64,000 bases of DNA from Hoplostethus atlanticus (GCA_034670405.1 JAXDDX010000047.1:1186001-1250000), one strand, 5' to 3'; positions 36,054 through 48,652 are shown, numbered from the stretch's first letter. The notes: generated by a model not told the origin, from the letters alone. Made by a program: numbers and translations.

Positions 36054-37385
36054 ACGCACGTCCAGGTTCTTTCTGCAGCGGTTTGTCCCTGGGGCACGGA
36101 CACTGTCTGATGCAGAAGCCAAGGCCTTCATCTCTGTAGCCGATGATGACAATGATGGAAAGATCGGAGCAGAGGGTCGGTGTCTGGGTTTTAGTTCTAC
36201 AAACATTTCTCAGAGGCAGAAATAATCTGATTGGTTGAGTTAAACCTCGATGGGCGTAGCCAAAGAACCAAATAGGATAGAGACAGGCAGGCTATAGACA
36301 CGTAAAGGAGTAAATGGCAAGACATCTAGTGTTATGTAGTGTAATGGCAAATATAAAAGATGTCTTTTTCTGTATGGAATGCAAGAGCACACTGTAAAAA
36401 AACAGATGTATGGCTTTTACCGCCATACCCTGGTCAGTGGTGTGTCTGTGTTTTAGTCCCAGATGTGTGGGTGTACTGACCTGCATTGGGAAAGTCTTCA
36501 CATGGAAAATCCATCACCCTAAAACAAATTCCACCAGTGTTATTTCTACGATCTTGGACCGTTCAGTCTAGATGTGTGAGCATGAACAATTTGCTCCTGA
36601 TGGTAGACGATGCTAACGCGTTGCCTCAGGCTCCTCCACTGACAGTCAACAGAGGGGGACAGAGATGAGGCACATTTACTGGTTCATTTTGGTGCAAAGT
36701 CAGTCGACAGTTAAGTTCTTTAGTATTGCTCTTTATTTGCAGATCAAGTAAATCCCTGTGGCGAGGCAGTGGTCTGCTGCAAGGCCTTAACACTGATGAT
36801 GTTGCGTGTCAAGCTATGACCTGACTACGGGGCTGAATTTAGAGACTTTTACTCTGAAGGCTGATACTGCAGATAACCACAAGCCCACTGAGCTGATTAA
36901 ATCCTCAGTATTCTATGTATTAGTCAACAGCAACTAACTAGTACTTACTTAGAACAGAAATGCATTGAGGCAGCGGGATGGAGAAAGGCAGGCATAGATG
37001 GGGAAGACAGAGAGGATGCACTGAATGAGTGTTTGGAGTGCAAATCTTTATGTTTTTTGTCGTTGTATTTGGAAAGAGTTTTGCAGATTTCTAGGCCTAC
37101 AATGTAAACTATGTGGTCCTACTGGCTCACAGAAGTCATGACCTCCAGATAACAGGATCAATAAGAATGATTTTTTGCCAACTGGCTGATCCGTTGAGGG
37201 TTTGGGGACACCCTTTGTCTATCATACTAAGGTTGAAATATGTTGTGCGCTGGTTCTTCAAAATAAAATGTCAAAGGCAGGAATGTGTGTTGATAAACTC
37301 ATTCAGGGATTTATTTTGTGGACGTTTTCAGAGCTAATCCAACATATTTCTTACTCTAGAATTCCAGACCATGGTCTTCTCCTGA
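34209..37385 (+). CDS. oncomodulin-like parvalbumin (copy 4)
   Basis: Oncomodulin/pvalb8-9-type Ca2+ binder; in vertebrates this branch is known from sensory hair cells and thymus. Coding exons: 34209-34269, 35278-35410, 36066-36175 and 37360-37385; phases 1, 2, 1; 109 residues. It begins [20 protein letters not shown] and continues [15 protein letters not shown], the typical oncomodulin-like opening. The CD loop is [12 protein letters not shown] and the EF loop [12 protein letters not shown]; the Asp-rich loops keep the ligands. It ends EFQTMVFS. Exon 2 and 3 acceptors are crowded by (TG)n tracts (35221-35268 and 36015-36052), leaving a weak polypyrimidine tract. AATAAA at 37653-37658 ends the 3' UTR. 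It lies next to ccz1, as OCM does in mammals, and is probably the true oncomodulin orthologue of this cluster. A dispersed repeat begins 13 bases after exon 3. Confidence 0.94.
35221..35269. repeat. (TG)n tract abutting a 3' splice site
   Basis: About 24 TG units followed by TGCTTTGCAG and the second coding exon of parvalbumin copy 4. Confidence 0.9.
35425..35492. repeat. TTAGATAYT minisatellite
   Basis: Short tandem array of a TTAGATACT/TTAGATATT unit, about seven copies, directly after the second coding exon of parvalbumin copy 4. Confidence 0.75.
35614..35675. repeat. (TG)n microsatellite
   Basis: Intronic TG run, one interruption, in parvalbumin copy 4; further TG runs lie at about 35873-35920 and 36015-36052. 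Confidence 0.9.
36189..36272 (+). repeat. dispersed repeat family, copy 2
   Basis: Reads TTTTAGTTCTACAAACATTT, then CAGAGGCAGAAATAAT, TTGGTTGAGTTAAACCTC and GGGCGTAGCCAAAGAACC. It matches copies at 25062-25150 (reverse) and 53298-53382, and starts 13 bases after the third coding exon of parvalbumin copy 4. Confidence 0.75.
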
Positions 37386-37662
37386 GAGCACTGCAGAGGA
37401 AGAAAGCACAAGTCTTCAGGTCTTCTTCACCCCGTTCCTCTCTGGGGTCTCCAGATCTTCCGGCTTCCATTCCCTGGAATTTATTTTATTTTCTACCCAA
37501 AGTCTGTGTGCTTGAATTGTTTTTAAATGACCTTTTGCCCATTCAGAGACAAGCCCTTTCTATTTGCCTATTGGTGAATTGTATAACTGCATTGGTCCCT
37601 GTTTTCTTTTCTGTGCACGCACACCACCACGTCACTGACAATGAATGAGATGAATAAATAAA

Positions 37663-38801
37663 CATGTGGAAACTTGCACTGCCTCTCTTAAAAACATGTT
37701 ACATGGCTGAACAAACAGCAACATTTTTCTGTATATCATGTTCCAGCTTTAGAGAGGTTTATATGCAGCAGCAATGCATGGAAAACCTAATTTACACACT
37801 GTGCTAACTCCTTGTGAGCATATAACTATCCCAGACAACATGTTGGGGGTTGAATTGAACCTTGATCACATAAATAAGAGCAGGGAATAAAGGCAGTGGC
37901 AGGAAGTGCAGAGGGAGATGTGCTGCTTGCTACCTTTTATGGCACGTAGTATAAGGATAAGGATTCCACAGAAGAAAATATCAGCAGATAAAACCATTAG
38001 GTGTTAACATGCTTTCACAAAGTACAAGGCGAGATGAGTTTCAGAGACAAATGATGTTGGTGACAATCATTTGATATGATATGTTCAATTATTTATAGAT
38101 TTACCAAGAAATGAGCATGATTCTCAATCAACTTGAACACGAGGATGTTATACTACTCTATTTTCCCTTCATGACTCAAAAAGGATTTCTCACATTATCT
38201 GACAAGAAGGCATAAGGTAAAGAGTATTAAAGGTTGAAAGTAAATTTGTGGTGAAACTTAAGCAGGGGACTGAATGTGCAGATTAAAGTTACAAATGATC
38301 AGGGCCTCTCGGTGTCTCGCTCTGGCAGAACTCTCCCTTCTACGGTTTCTGCTGAGTGGATTTAGCTGTTGGAAAAAACAGAGGGGACAAGATCACAACC
38401 AGCTCAACCATTATTACTGATCCTTCGTTGCTGTCAGAGGCTTCAGCCTAATTTAGACCAATCGACGTAAGTTCAGGGAGTTCATGACATTTTTTAATTT
38501 ATCATTTGATAAATTGATAGGTGGGAAATGGGATTATATTGGAGACTAATATCCAAAACTGGGGAACATCTTAAACAGTTTGACCCAGCTGTGTTGTTAA
38601 AACATTATACGAAAGAAGAAGTGCAGTTTGCAATTGTCATTTGATTCATAGACATTATTTAAGTTGGTCCCAGACAGAATTTCAAATCTTAAAACAAAAA
38701 AAGTTTGAATCAGGTCCAACACATATATGAACTGACTTGGCAGTTCAGACAGTTCAGACAGTTCAAACCTATAAAATTATACTAGTATAGTATGTCCCAT
38801 G

Positions 38802-38883
<82 letters not shown>

Positions 38884-39733
38884 TAATAAAAAATACAGGC
38901 TTCACACAGCCCTAGTCCTAATGACAGGTTGAGGTCCCATATTAGACGTCATCTACACGTATCGCTGTGAAGCTCGCGTTAAATATCCACTGCGAAGGCT
39001 ACGAGGAACTTTCAATTCAGGAACCTCGTGTTGAGTGAAATGAAGTCTACCCGAGCACTTGGACTTGTGACACTCTGTCAAAAGCAGGAAGTCATGTATG
39101 TGAGGTATATGCGGCATCTCCTCTCATTGATCTAATTTCCTCAACTTTTATTTGTATTTAATAAAAGTATGACCCCGAGCATCTGAGCGTGTCAGGTTTG
39201 TGCACTATAAGGTGAGTGTTCGCGTTGTGTTAAACTGTCATTTCCGTGGTTTGGTGTGTCTGGATCCCTGTAAACACAACTCGAAACTGCTGCTGGCGGC
39301 GGACTGTTGTCACTAGTGCTAGCATAGCTAACTAGCTACAAATCGACAACCTAACCTCGGCTAATTGCAAGCTAGACCGTACCGTACTGATGTGCTAACG
39401 GAACTAACGGATCGCCCCTCTTAAATCCACTGAAACAAAAGAAAACGTGAAACTACGTGCAAAACAAAGAGGGGTTTCCCCACTGCGAGCCGGTTATGCA
39501 GGTTTAGCTAAACTCGCTGCTCTGCTTGCAGTTTACTGGCTGCGCGACAACAACTGTCCTGCTAACTTACCATCAATACAAACAATGCCAGTGACAAAAT
39601 AAAGTCCGTTATTTGCTAACAAACAAGATCTGTGAAATTGTGCGTCCTACAATTGTAACACATCAACTTTATTGAGTGTTTAGACCCACTAGTTAGGAGT
39701 TATTGATTGTTGCCTCCTCTCTTTATCCTGCAG
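37663..39733. other. intergenic region and 5' end of ccz1
   Basis: About 2 kb. The left part is AT-rich with nothing recognised; (TG)n fills 38804-38882. From about 38935 the sequence looks promoter-like, and a probable first non-coding ccz1 exon ends near 39210 (CTATAAG|GTGAGT). A second non-coding exon is likely at 39734-39809. Exact transcription start unknown. Confidence 0.45.
38804..38882. repeat. (TG)n microsatellite, about 79 bp
   Basis: The longest pure TG run in the window, upstream of ccz1. Confidence 0.9.
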
Positions 39734-39911
39734 GCACACGGCATGCTAACCAAGCTCTCTCTGGAACAAAGGACATCTAGACACAAACCACACTAATGCT
39801 GATGATTAGGTAAAGGAGGTTTGGTTTTGATCAACACTGAATTGACCCAAAAACGAATCAAGAGGTCTTTAAGCTTGCTGTGCTTGTTCATCTGTTTGTT
39901 ACAGTCCAAGG

Positions 39912-42290
39912 ATGGCCTCGGGAATGCAAGAGAAACAGTACACACCATCTCTGCTAAATTTCTTCGTCTATAACCCTTCATTTGGACCACGTGAGGGAGA
40001 GGTGAGCTGTGTTCCCAGGCAAAGCAGTGTTTTGCTGTTTCCCATGTACATATTACCTGCAGCAGTGTGCTTAATGTGTCTGGAGCTTGATGCTGATTAA
40101 AGTAAACAGTAGGGGTTTTTTTTAGCTGAGAGCATTTTTATTAGAATCATTAAATGAGCCATGTCTACATTGCTCATGGGAGTTGTCTTGTTTAGGAGGA
40201 GAAGAAGATCTTGTTTTACCACCCCAGTGAGGTGGAGAAGAATGAGAAGATCCGCAATGTGGGCCTGTGTGAAGCCATCGTACAGTTTACCAGGTAGACA
40301 TCATTTCCCCAGCATGTTAAAGGTTTATTCCTACAGCATACAGACTAAACAACAGAGGCTGCATCTATTCCTCAAGTGCCCTCTCTGCTAAATGGAGAAC
40401 CCTGATTATATAGTCCTGTTTTCAAATCCCGTTACAGATGTTGGTATTGCATAAACGTCGGGCCCAGTGGAATATTTTGTGATGCTGCCAGAAATCTGCC
40501 ACTGTGCTAAACAGCTATTGGAGAGGAAAACCAGGCCAGAGTTCTCCACAAATTGTGAATGGTGGCATTGCACCAGCTTGTAAAATTTGACCAATCAGCC
40601 TTAAATCAGTCACTCCATGGGAGAACCCTGAGCTGTGTATTATAGTAATTGCATTGCATCCAGGGCAGGAAACTAACTGGCCACAGTGGCTGGTGCATCC
40701 CTCAATTCACCAATGACTTTAACTAATTTATCAGCCAACTAGAGTTTTGGAAAGAAAAAGGACCTGATGACTTTGTCTGCTGAAGTCATTTGTATGATAG
40801 ACACATTGACCAAAACATTTAATTTCCCACCCTGATTGCATCTGTTCCCCACTTCTTATATATCCACTTGCATCTTGAGTCTCGGTTGGACGCCTTGTCT
40901 TTCCTAACTGCCTCGTTTTCTGTGTCCCAGAACGTTCTGCCCGACAAAGCCAGCGAAATCCCTACACACACAGAAGAACAGGCAGTTCTTCTTCGAGCCC
41001 GAAGACAGTTTCTGGATAGTCATGGTATCGTCAAGCTTTGAATGTACTTTTCTTACCATGCATACTGTGTTTGTCAAGACATTGTAGACCTTTTGGAGTG
41101 TACCTAACCCTTATGTTCACCGACTGTTTTTCAATTGGATCTTCAGGTGGTGCGAAACCCAATGGTAGAGAAACCAAACAAAGATGGTAAACCTCCCACG
41201 ATAGAGTATCAGGAAGAGGAAATACTCGTGAGTCTTTCTCAACAACGTCATTTATTTCATAGAATACTGTCAATTTTTATACTTACCACACCCTCTCGCC
41301 TCTGTAGGATACTGTTTATGGTGCAGTGCTAAGGGAGTGCTACAGTATGTACAAGGTGAGAACCAGTGTGCTTTGAAATTTCAGAGTGATGCTTTTCCAA
41401 CAGGCCTTGTTGTTAGATTTGTTCTCCAGAGCTGCATGTTGTTGAAATCATATATAAATATTCTGTCTCCATCTTTAAACAAATCAAATCCATGCAGATA
41501 ATACACAATATTGTAGCAGTGATTCTTGTCCTCATGTTGTAGCTCTTCAACGGCACATTTGGCAGAGCGATGGAGGCAGGTGGAGTGGAGCTGCTCATTC
41601 AGAAGCTTGAAAAGTTCTTCTACAGGGTAAAAAACACAACTAAAACCACATTAACAGATACATGTTTGTTGCTGGGTGGAGATGTTTTTCCCAATACAGA
41701 CCATTAATTTTCCTAATATACGTTGGACTTGCTTTGACACATAGTTGTTCCTAAAGGTCAGCCAAGCCTGACAGTCAATGTTTTGGCGTGGGGTCGCCGC
41801 CACAAACGTCCTCTCGGTGCTGCGTGATTTCCAGCTGGACGACGCCTCAACACGCATCGACGCTTTCCCTCTTTGTAAACAGGTTTTGACACGAGACGAA
41901 TTCGTGAAAGCTGCTGCAGCAGTTTTGTTTGCAGTCATGCCTGATTGCCCAGTAATTCTCGGTACCCGCCAGCATTAGCCCTCTTAGCCTTGTACTGGAT
42001 ACAGCTTCAGGCACGACCATTGAGATTATCAGCAGGTATAAAAAATTGATTTCTAATTAGGGAACACCCTTCTTGGGCTTCCCTCTCCAGAATGTAACCC
42101 AAAGACGCAGGGAGAAAGAGAGAGCCTGCGGTGTGTGTATCAGAGGTTGAATGTCAGCGCCTCTCCTCCGCCCTGCGGTGACGTCGGCGTCTCTAGAGAG
42201 CGTCTGTCAGTCGGCTGCTGCTCTGCTCTTTATCGCACTGTAAGCAAGTACGAGTAGAGAGGTAAACTAACACCGTTCTCCTTTACTTCT

Positions 42291-42357
<67 letters not shown>

Positions 42358-45300
42358 GTGTGTTCATATCGGGGCTTTCAGTATCTGCAGACTCTCCACC
42401 TGCAGTCCTGTGACCTGCTGGATGTGTTTGGAGGCATCAGCTTCTTCCCACTGGACAAGATGACCTACCTGAAGATCCAGTCCTTTGTCAACAGGGTAGA
42501 GGAGAGCCTCAGCCTGGTCAAATACACAGCCTTCCTCTACAACGACCAGCTCATCTGGTACAGACTGTTGAAAACTCTAAATTGTGTGTGTGTGCTTGTC
42601 CCTCGAATCCACGTCAGGCTGTTAATTACCACCACGGGGAATCCACAACAGCAGTGGCCTCTGAGATCAACCTCCTCTATATGGAGCTCTGTGTGCTTTA
42701 TAAAGAGAATGAAGAAGATTGTGGCGTTAATGTGAAGCCCGTGCTATGCCAGCACCGTACACCTCCCTGCCCTTACTCTCAACCTCGTGGTAAAACATTG
42801 GCATTGGCATGTGCAATCCCATTACGGCCGGCTAGGTAGAACAGAGGTGGCCTCAAATACGCCCTCCAATCCTCTTTGCGGGTTACGCGCATCCTGACAT
42901 GTCACTCGCCTTTAATTTGCACCGCCAGCGGGCACGCTCGGTGCTGTAAGCAGGGGGATTATGTGACGGCTAATGAATTGACTTGAGAGCAGTTTTGATG
43001 GCGTCGATGGACACAGGGGAGATGAGCGGCTCAATTTGGGCTGCTTATCGCCCGTTATCGCATTAACTGGCTGCATCGCCGCCTCTCATCCCGAACAGCT
43101 GTATTGTTCATTTTAGCAAATTTAAAAAAACTACCCTGGACAATAAGAACCACTACTGCACATTTTATACGTCATATAGCCAATTGTGTGTTATAATCCA
43201 GCACACACACACAATGCTCATGTAGCCTGCATGTTTCTGGTTACGCATCATTGAACCTGATCGCTGCCTGTCGTGAGGGGTAACGGTGTAACGGTGTCTG
43301 TGTTGCGTCTGCAGGAGCGGACTGGAACAGGATGACATGAGGATCCTGTACAAGTACCTGACCACCTCACTGTTCCCCAGACACTCTGAACCAGAGGTGG
43401 GTGTGGTGGCGGGGGAGGGGGGAGTGAGGGGGGGTAAAGTGGATGATGCTGGATAAAGTGGAAGGTGATATTGTTGTGGATGTGTAGGATGGAGAACAGA
43501 GGCTCACTAGAGGCTGCTCAGCATGACCTTTCCTGCACTGATACTTTCCTATATCTATATATGTCATGTGTTTTAATGGTCTAGACGTGTGGCATGTAAA
43601 ATGACTCTCCAGAATGGTAGCTTTGAAAAATATCAGTAAGTGAGAGAGGAGCTAGTATGCAGTGTCATTAAACCTCCCTTGTCTCACTCTCTTCCCCCAG
43701 TTGGCTGGCAGGGACTCTCCTCTGAGGCCGGAGGTTGCGGGGAATCTGTTGCACTATGGGAGGTAAGTCCCTGAACACCTCGCCCCCGGGAAGGAAACCT
43801 CCCTTGATGCAATTATGTGTGCAGGGCTTGTATGGGCACAGCCCACTTCCTCCAGGTTACTGTAGAGCTCGACTCAGGTAGGGGTGGGTGATATGATGGG
43901 CTGTACAGCCTGGCTGGAGATTGTGGATATCATGATAAATTATTAGCGTCTACAATCCACACATGATTTCCATTCATAACTTTCGCTTTGTGCTTTTCAG
44001 TTGGTGTGTAACTTTCTTATTAACCTGAAAGGCAGAGGCTACAGTTGAATGGCATTAGAAAGTCCTTTGACGTGTCAGCTAGTTTTTGGTCCGTCTGCGG
44101 TCTCGTGGTTCAGTTGAAAGCCCTTCAGCCCTCCGTCATCTCTGACAGCATTTAGTTTTTATATTAGAGCACAATAATTTGGCAACAAATGGCTATCTTT
44201 TTATCAGGTCTGTTAATTGAAGTGCTAACGAGGTGGCTAGCAGGACGCTGGGGCAACATTGATGTGGGACAGTGTCCTGATTGTTTAACAGCATGGGGAT
44301 TACACATCAAGCAGGATACTGTGTGTGTGTATGTCTGTGTGCTAGCATCATGTGGTTTCAGCCCAGTGACAGTAATGAGCTTTTCTAGCAATCAACACAA
44401 CACAACACATTAGCGAGGGAGGTAACTCCCTGGGAAAACACTTCCCAGTGAAGCTAGAGAGGCAGGGGGCAACGTCTTGCTGCAGGGTTGGGCTAGATCG
44501 ACTTTCAATTCAGTTTGGTGTAAATATGTAACAAGACTGTTTGCATGGTGTTAGCCACAGTTGCACATGTCTGTGTGCATCCCTGAGGTAACTTGAATGG
44601 TGAAAAGGAGCGGGTGCATCGGTCCTAGACTGACTCCTGGTGTCCTGTCCTGGGCAGGGATCGCGTCTTCCCGGCTGTCACAGCGTGCTGCAGTAGAACA
44701 TGGGGATTAGTTGGCAGAGGCCCCAAAGATAACACATAGCTGTGATACAACAAGTTATTGAAGGTGATGCCCTTTGGGATCTGAGCACACAAAGGAGGAG
44801 GCAGAAGAAAGCATGTGTAAACACACAAAGGTGCACTGCAACACAAATATTTGAGTCTTGATATTTAGTGGCACCCAGCATATAAATATTACAACATCAT
44901 AACTGGCTGTTGGACCAGTCAAGAACTTCTCTTTTTTTGACTGGTCCAACAGCCAGTTATGATGTTGTAATATGAATTTGATTGCATGCTTTTTGTTTCA
45001 GAGAAAGGTGTTTGTTTTTTTGTATGAAGTCACATCTGGACACCCATGTTGACTTCCATCCCAGTGATCTGATGTTTACCCTCCGTCCTCTCCAGGTTTT
45101 TGACAGGACCTGCCAATCTCAAAGATCCAGAGGCCAAATTCCGATTCCCCAGAATATTTGTCAGCAGCGAGGACGGCTACGAGGAGCTGCACCTGATCGT
45201 TTATAAGGTGAGGCTCGTCAGGTTTAATCTGGTTTAACTTGCTTCACTCATAGGCTTTATTTTTTCATGTTTTTAAAGGGGGGCAGGTAGTACTAGATTC

Positions 45301-48300
45301 AAGATTCAAGAACTTTATTTGTCACATACACACACGGGGTGTGCAGTGAAATGAAAAAGTGGCAATGCTCAACGGGAATGTGCAAAGGGCAACAGTACAC
45401 AGTATTTACAAAGTTCTTCATTTTTACAAAAATGGTTTTTACAAACCATTTTTCAGAATGGTTTTGATAATCCTTGACTGAAGGGTTTGACCTTTTTTAT
45501 GACCTTTCCACTTCTCTATCAAATGATATGGATTTGGGGGATTAAATGGCAGTTTTAAAAGTTGTTGTTTTTTTTTAAGTGTTTTTAAAGTGATGAAGTA
45601 CGTCCCACACTGCTCATCGCATTCATGTAATTTGCAACCTGTGCATTCCTGGATCTGCATCAACCTGCATCCATCTGCTCTTTTTCAGGCGATGAGCGCC
45701 GCGGCTTGTTTCATGATCAGTGGTACGTATCCATCCTAGTAATAATTTCCTTCCACTCAGTTCTTTTCTTAGAAGACCTTTCTAATACTAATTATAACTA
45801 AACAAAAACAAGATTGTCCATGTTTCTCACATCTCACCATGCTTTCGTTCCTCCTCTCTCTCTCATCTCTTTCCAGCCTCGTTGGAGCTGACGAGGGAGT
45901 TCTGTGAGCAGCTGGATGGCTTGGTGGGCCCTCAGCTCACCTTGCTGGCATCTGATATATGTGAACAGTTCAACATTAACCGTAGGATATCGGGGTCAGT
46001 GGAGAAGCCAACACTCCTCATTTACAGCTCAATGCCCCGTGAAATTAGTGTTTTGTTGTATTAGCTGGTACGAACACCTGCCGCTCAGATTGCATCCTGA
46101 TCAAGTTGTGGGTCCGCCACACTTGGCTGATAAAACACAAAACTGCATTTAAGGTTTGAAATGTTGAGGAATTTAGTTTTTTTTTTAATTCAGAGAAAGT
46201 AGCTTAAGGGTGGGAGACAATAACTTTATTAAGTTTATTACTTCAATCCATTTATATGACCGATTTCATCCATTTTATTTGCCAGATGAAAAATGATAAA
46301 AACCTTTGTCTCAGTAGGAAGGTGAGCACTTCTCTCCTTGGTGATTACACCAGCAGTGTCGCTTGTCATCAGTACACACTCAATCCTTTGAATTAACTCA
46401 GGCCGGCTGACAATGATAGATGAGACTCGTATTACCATCGGATATCGTCATGGCACTACTTAGGGGTAACTCAAGCAGCGCTACGGTGTTGCTGTGGAGA
46501 CTGGCATCCTGCCCCTCGTCTAACCCCAGCAGATAGCCTGAGATATGCCCTCGCATGGCCTGTAACCCAAGACTGGCCTCTCTGCCGTAGACAATTTGAT
46601 GGGCTCCCTTTTAATCATCCTAGTGAAGAATGGACTGAATAAATAATGCTGCCCAAAATCGTTGATCTGGCACCGGGCCGGTGTCCTCGCCAGGCCTGCC
46701 GGACCTGTGAATAATTAGGCCCGCTATAGATAAAATCAGAGGTAAGGTTGCGTTCAACACACTCACTACAATTACAACACTGTGGTCAGTGAAGTTGCAG
46801 CAAGAACCTCCATGTGTGTCCATCTTGCCTGACTTTTAAAATGTGCGTGAATGAAGTAGTGAACATACATGACATGTTGCATTTGGTGGATGTTTTAATC
46901 CACAGGGCCTCAGACTAGCATTAATGCTAAATCTTCAGCATGGCTATCCCCAGGGGGAATTGAACCCCTGACCCTGACAGTGTTCCATGGGTGTAGCGTG
47001 ACACCCATTGAGTGATACAGGATGATGCCTCTGGCTGTGGCATTTTAGGACAGGTCCAATGGACTGACTCAGGATTTGTGTGTCTACAGAAATACATTAA
47101 GATTGGTTCTATTGGTTCTACTTCAAAATCTGTCTCAGCATGATATGAACATTTTCTATATTATTTAGATGTTTTATTTTTTTTTTAAATCAAAGTTTAA
47201 CTTTTTTTTTTAATGTTTTCTGTCACTTTTTCTTTTTCTTTTCTGTCCTTCCACTTTGTGTCCACGCAGGCCGGACAAGGAGCCCCAGTTTAAGTTCATC
47301 TACTTCAACCACATGAACCTGGCAGAGAAGAGCACCATCCACATGAGGAAAACAGCCAGTGTTTCCCTCACCTCCGTCCATCCTGATCTCATGAAGATCC
47401 TGGGTGACATCAACTGCGACTTTGCCAGGTAGTTTTTCCTTAGTTGACCTGGATGCTTAAAGGCAAAAAGTACAATGGAGAACAGGTGGAAGTTTTTATA
47501 CGGACTGCTAACTAAGAATCTGTTTATTAGCATTGTTAGCTTTCCTGATGGAAGCCAAAGAATGGGATATAGCTGGTTGGTTGTATTACACTTACTTATA
47601 TCATGAAGACTTTGATATTCCTTATAATAAATTGTTGTTAATGCTAGTCAAACCTGTTTTGACGAGCATTATGCAGTGAACAGCAGCTATACTGTGTTTT
47701 GTGAAATTCTGTTGCAAAAAGCATAAACTCTGAACCTTTTCCCCTTCGGTTTAATCGTTGTTTGTTTGGTTCTCCCGGCAACACAATCTCCTTGAAAGCA
47801 GTCATGAGACTGGAGTCATGTGAAAATCCCTTCCTCCGCCTCCGCTGCTTGGCAACAGCATTTCTTCTAATGTCAATATCACTTTCTATTTTCTGATACA
47901 CCAGAGATATTTGTTGTATTTGTTTTTAGTTTGGATGAGTGTAAATATCTCCAAAAAAGCCATGAAAGAGAAATTTAAAGTTATGAATTTGAACTATTAT
48001 CCAACTAATCTACTGTAGGTTTGAAGGTCATCTCACCTTCGACACCAAAGTGCTCAGTAGAGGTACAATTTGTATTAGAGTTGGGGCTGTTGTGTGTGTG
48101 TGTGTGTGTGTGTGTGAGTTTCAGGCGTGTTTTTAAACTTCACTTGAACAAAAAATCGATGGAGTAAATTCTGAGAAGTAAACCCTGAAAAAATAAATGG
48201 ACTTGAATGACGCACTTTTTAATGAGAAACTCATGGCTGAGTAGTTAAGATGAATCTAGAATCCAAGAACTGCAGTTGTTATCCAAACGCACATGATAGC

Positions 48301-48652
48301 TGCACATAAATATGATAGTGGCCTTGATGTTGAGGTCCTTTTGATGTTGGTGTCTTTCCTCTAGGGTTGATGAAGATGAAGAAATCATTGTGAAAGCTAT
48401 GACAGACTACTGGGTAGTTGGCAAGAAGTCAGACCAGAGAGAACTGTATGTCATCTTGAACCAGAAGAACGCCAATCTGATCGAAGTAAACGGTACGTCT
48501 GACATACATGACGTTTCCACCACAGTACCACAATCTGCCTTGATACTTAATCCCCTTCTTTAACCTTAATGCCCTTTTGTCTTTTCTCCACTACAGAGGA
48601 AGTTAAGAGGCTTTGTGCAACGCAATTCAACAATATATTCTTCTTGGACTGA
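39912..48652 (+). CDS. ccz1: ccz1, MON1-CCZ1 Rab7 GEF subunit
   Basis: CCZ1 pairs with MON1 to activate Rab7 on late endosomes, lysosomes and autophagosomes. Fifteen coding exons: 39912-40001, 40196-40293, 40931-41024, 41147-41227, 41308-41355, 41543-41626, 42382-42557, 43315-43396, 43701-43762, 45096-45207, 45689-45722, 45877-45994, 47270-47428, 48365-48492 and 48597-48652. Joined, they give 473 residues with no break, close to the mammalian length (about 480). The N-terminal longin-type region is visible in LLNFFVYNPSFGPREGE and the conserved core in LQTLHLQSCDLLD, GGISFFPLDKMTYLKIQSF and YNDQLIW; the C-terminus is ATQFNNIFFLD. All introns are GT-AG. 5' UTR exons are likely upstream (39734-39809; ATG exon from 39905). 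AATAAA at 49085-49090 and 49142-49147 are candidate polyA signals. Introns 6-7, 9 and 12 are large and hold repeats and possible regulatory DNA. The neighbouring oncomodulin-like and rsph10b genes match vertebrate synteny. Confidence 0.96.
42294..42354. repeat. (TG)n tract just upstream of ccz1 exon 7
   Basis: About 30 TG units, ending 27 bases before the exon 7 acceptor at 42381. Confidence 0.9.
42840..43095. promoter_or_regulatory. candidate conserved non-coding element in ccz1 intron 7
   Basis: Unique, GC-balanced sequence within the intron with homeobox-like cores (GGCTAATGAATTGAC, GCATTAACTGG), a CCTTTAATTTGC block and an E-box CAGCTG. No open frame or repeat. Texture suggests an enhancer; this is untested. 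Confidence 0.25.
44886..44973. repeat. perfect 37-bp inverted repeat (hairpin) in ccz1 intron 9
   Basis: Arm 44886-44922 (starting ATATTACAACATCATAACTG) is the exact reverse complement of 44937-44973, with a 14-base T-rich spacer. Transcribed from ccz1 it would fold into a perfect 37-bp stem with a small loop. No target-site duplication was recognised at the ends. Confidence 0.9.
45296..45410. repeat. LINE/SINE 3'-tail type interspersed repeat
   Basis: AGATTCAAGATTCAAGAACT followed by TTATTTGTCACATACACACAC and GTGCAGTGAAATGAAA matches, from memory, a very common fish repeat tail. Located in ccz1 intron 10. Confidence 0.5.
46430..46760. promoter_or_regulatory. candidate conserved non-coding element in ccz1 intron 12
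   Basis: Unique sequence without open frame, containing GTGAATAATTAGGC, ATAGATAAAATC and CCTTTTAATCATCC blocks, i.e. several homeobox and GATA-like cores in a GC-balanced background. It differs clearly from the AT-rich intron around it. Confidence 0.25.
46870..47005. repeat. degenerate SINE-like element
   Basis: GCATTTGGTGGATGTTTTAA near the start and GGGGGAATTGAACCCCTGAC near the end correspond to the CATTTAGCAGATGCTTTTAT and GGGAATCGAACCC parts of a widespread fish repeat. In ccz1 intron 12. Confidence 0.5.

Noticed and set aside
41778-41978. 66-codon open frame in ccz1 intron 6
   Set aside because: No conserved motif, no splice context linking it to ccz1, and the reading frame looks random.
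44886-44973. Calling the ccz1 intronic hairpin a microRNA gene
   Set aside because: The stem is perfectly paired with no bulges and there is no known mature miRNA sequence that I recognise; kept as an inverted repeat only.
46950-46975. tRNA B-box-like string GAATTGAACCCC
   Set aside because: Explained as the tRNA-like part of a degenerate SINE; no cloverleaf could be drawn.
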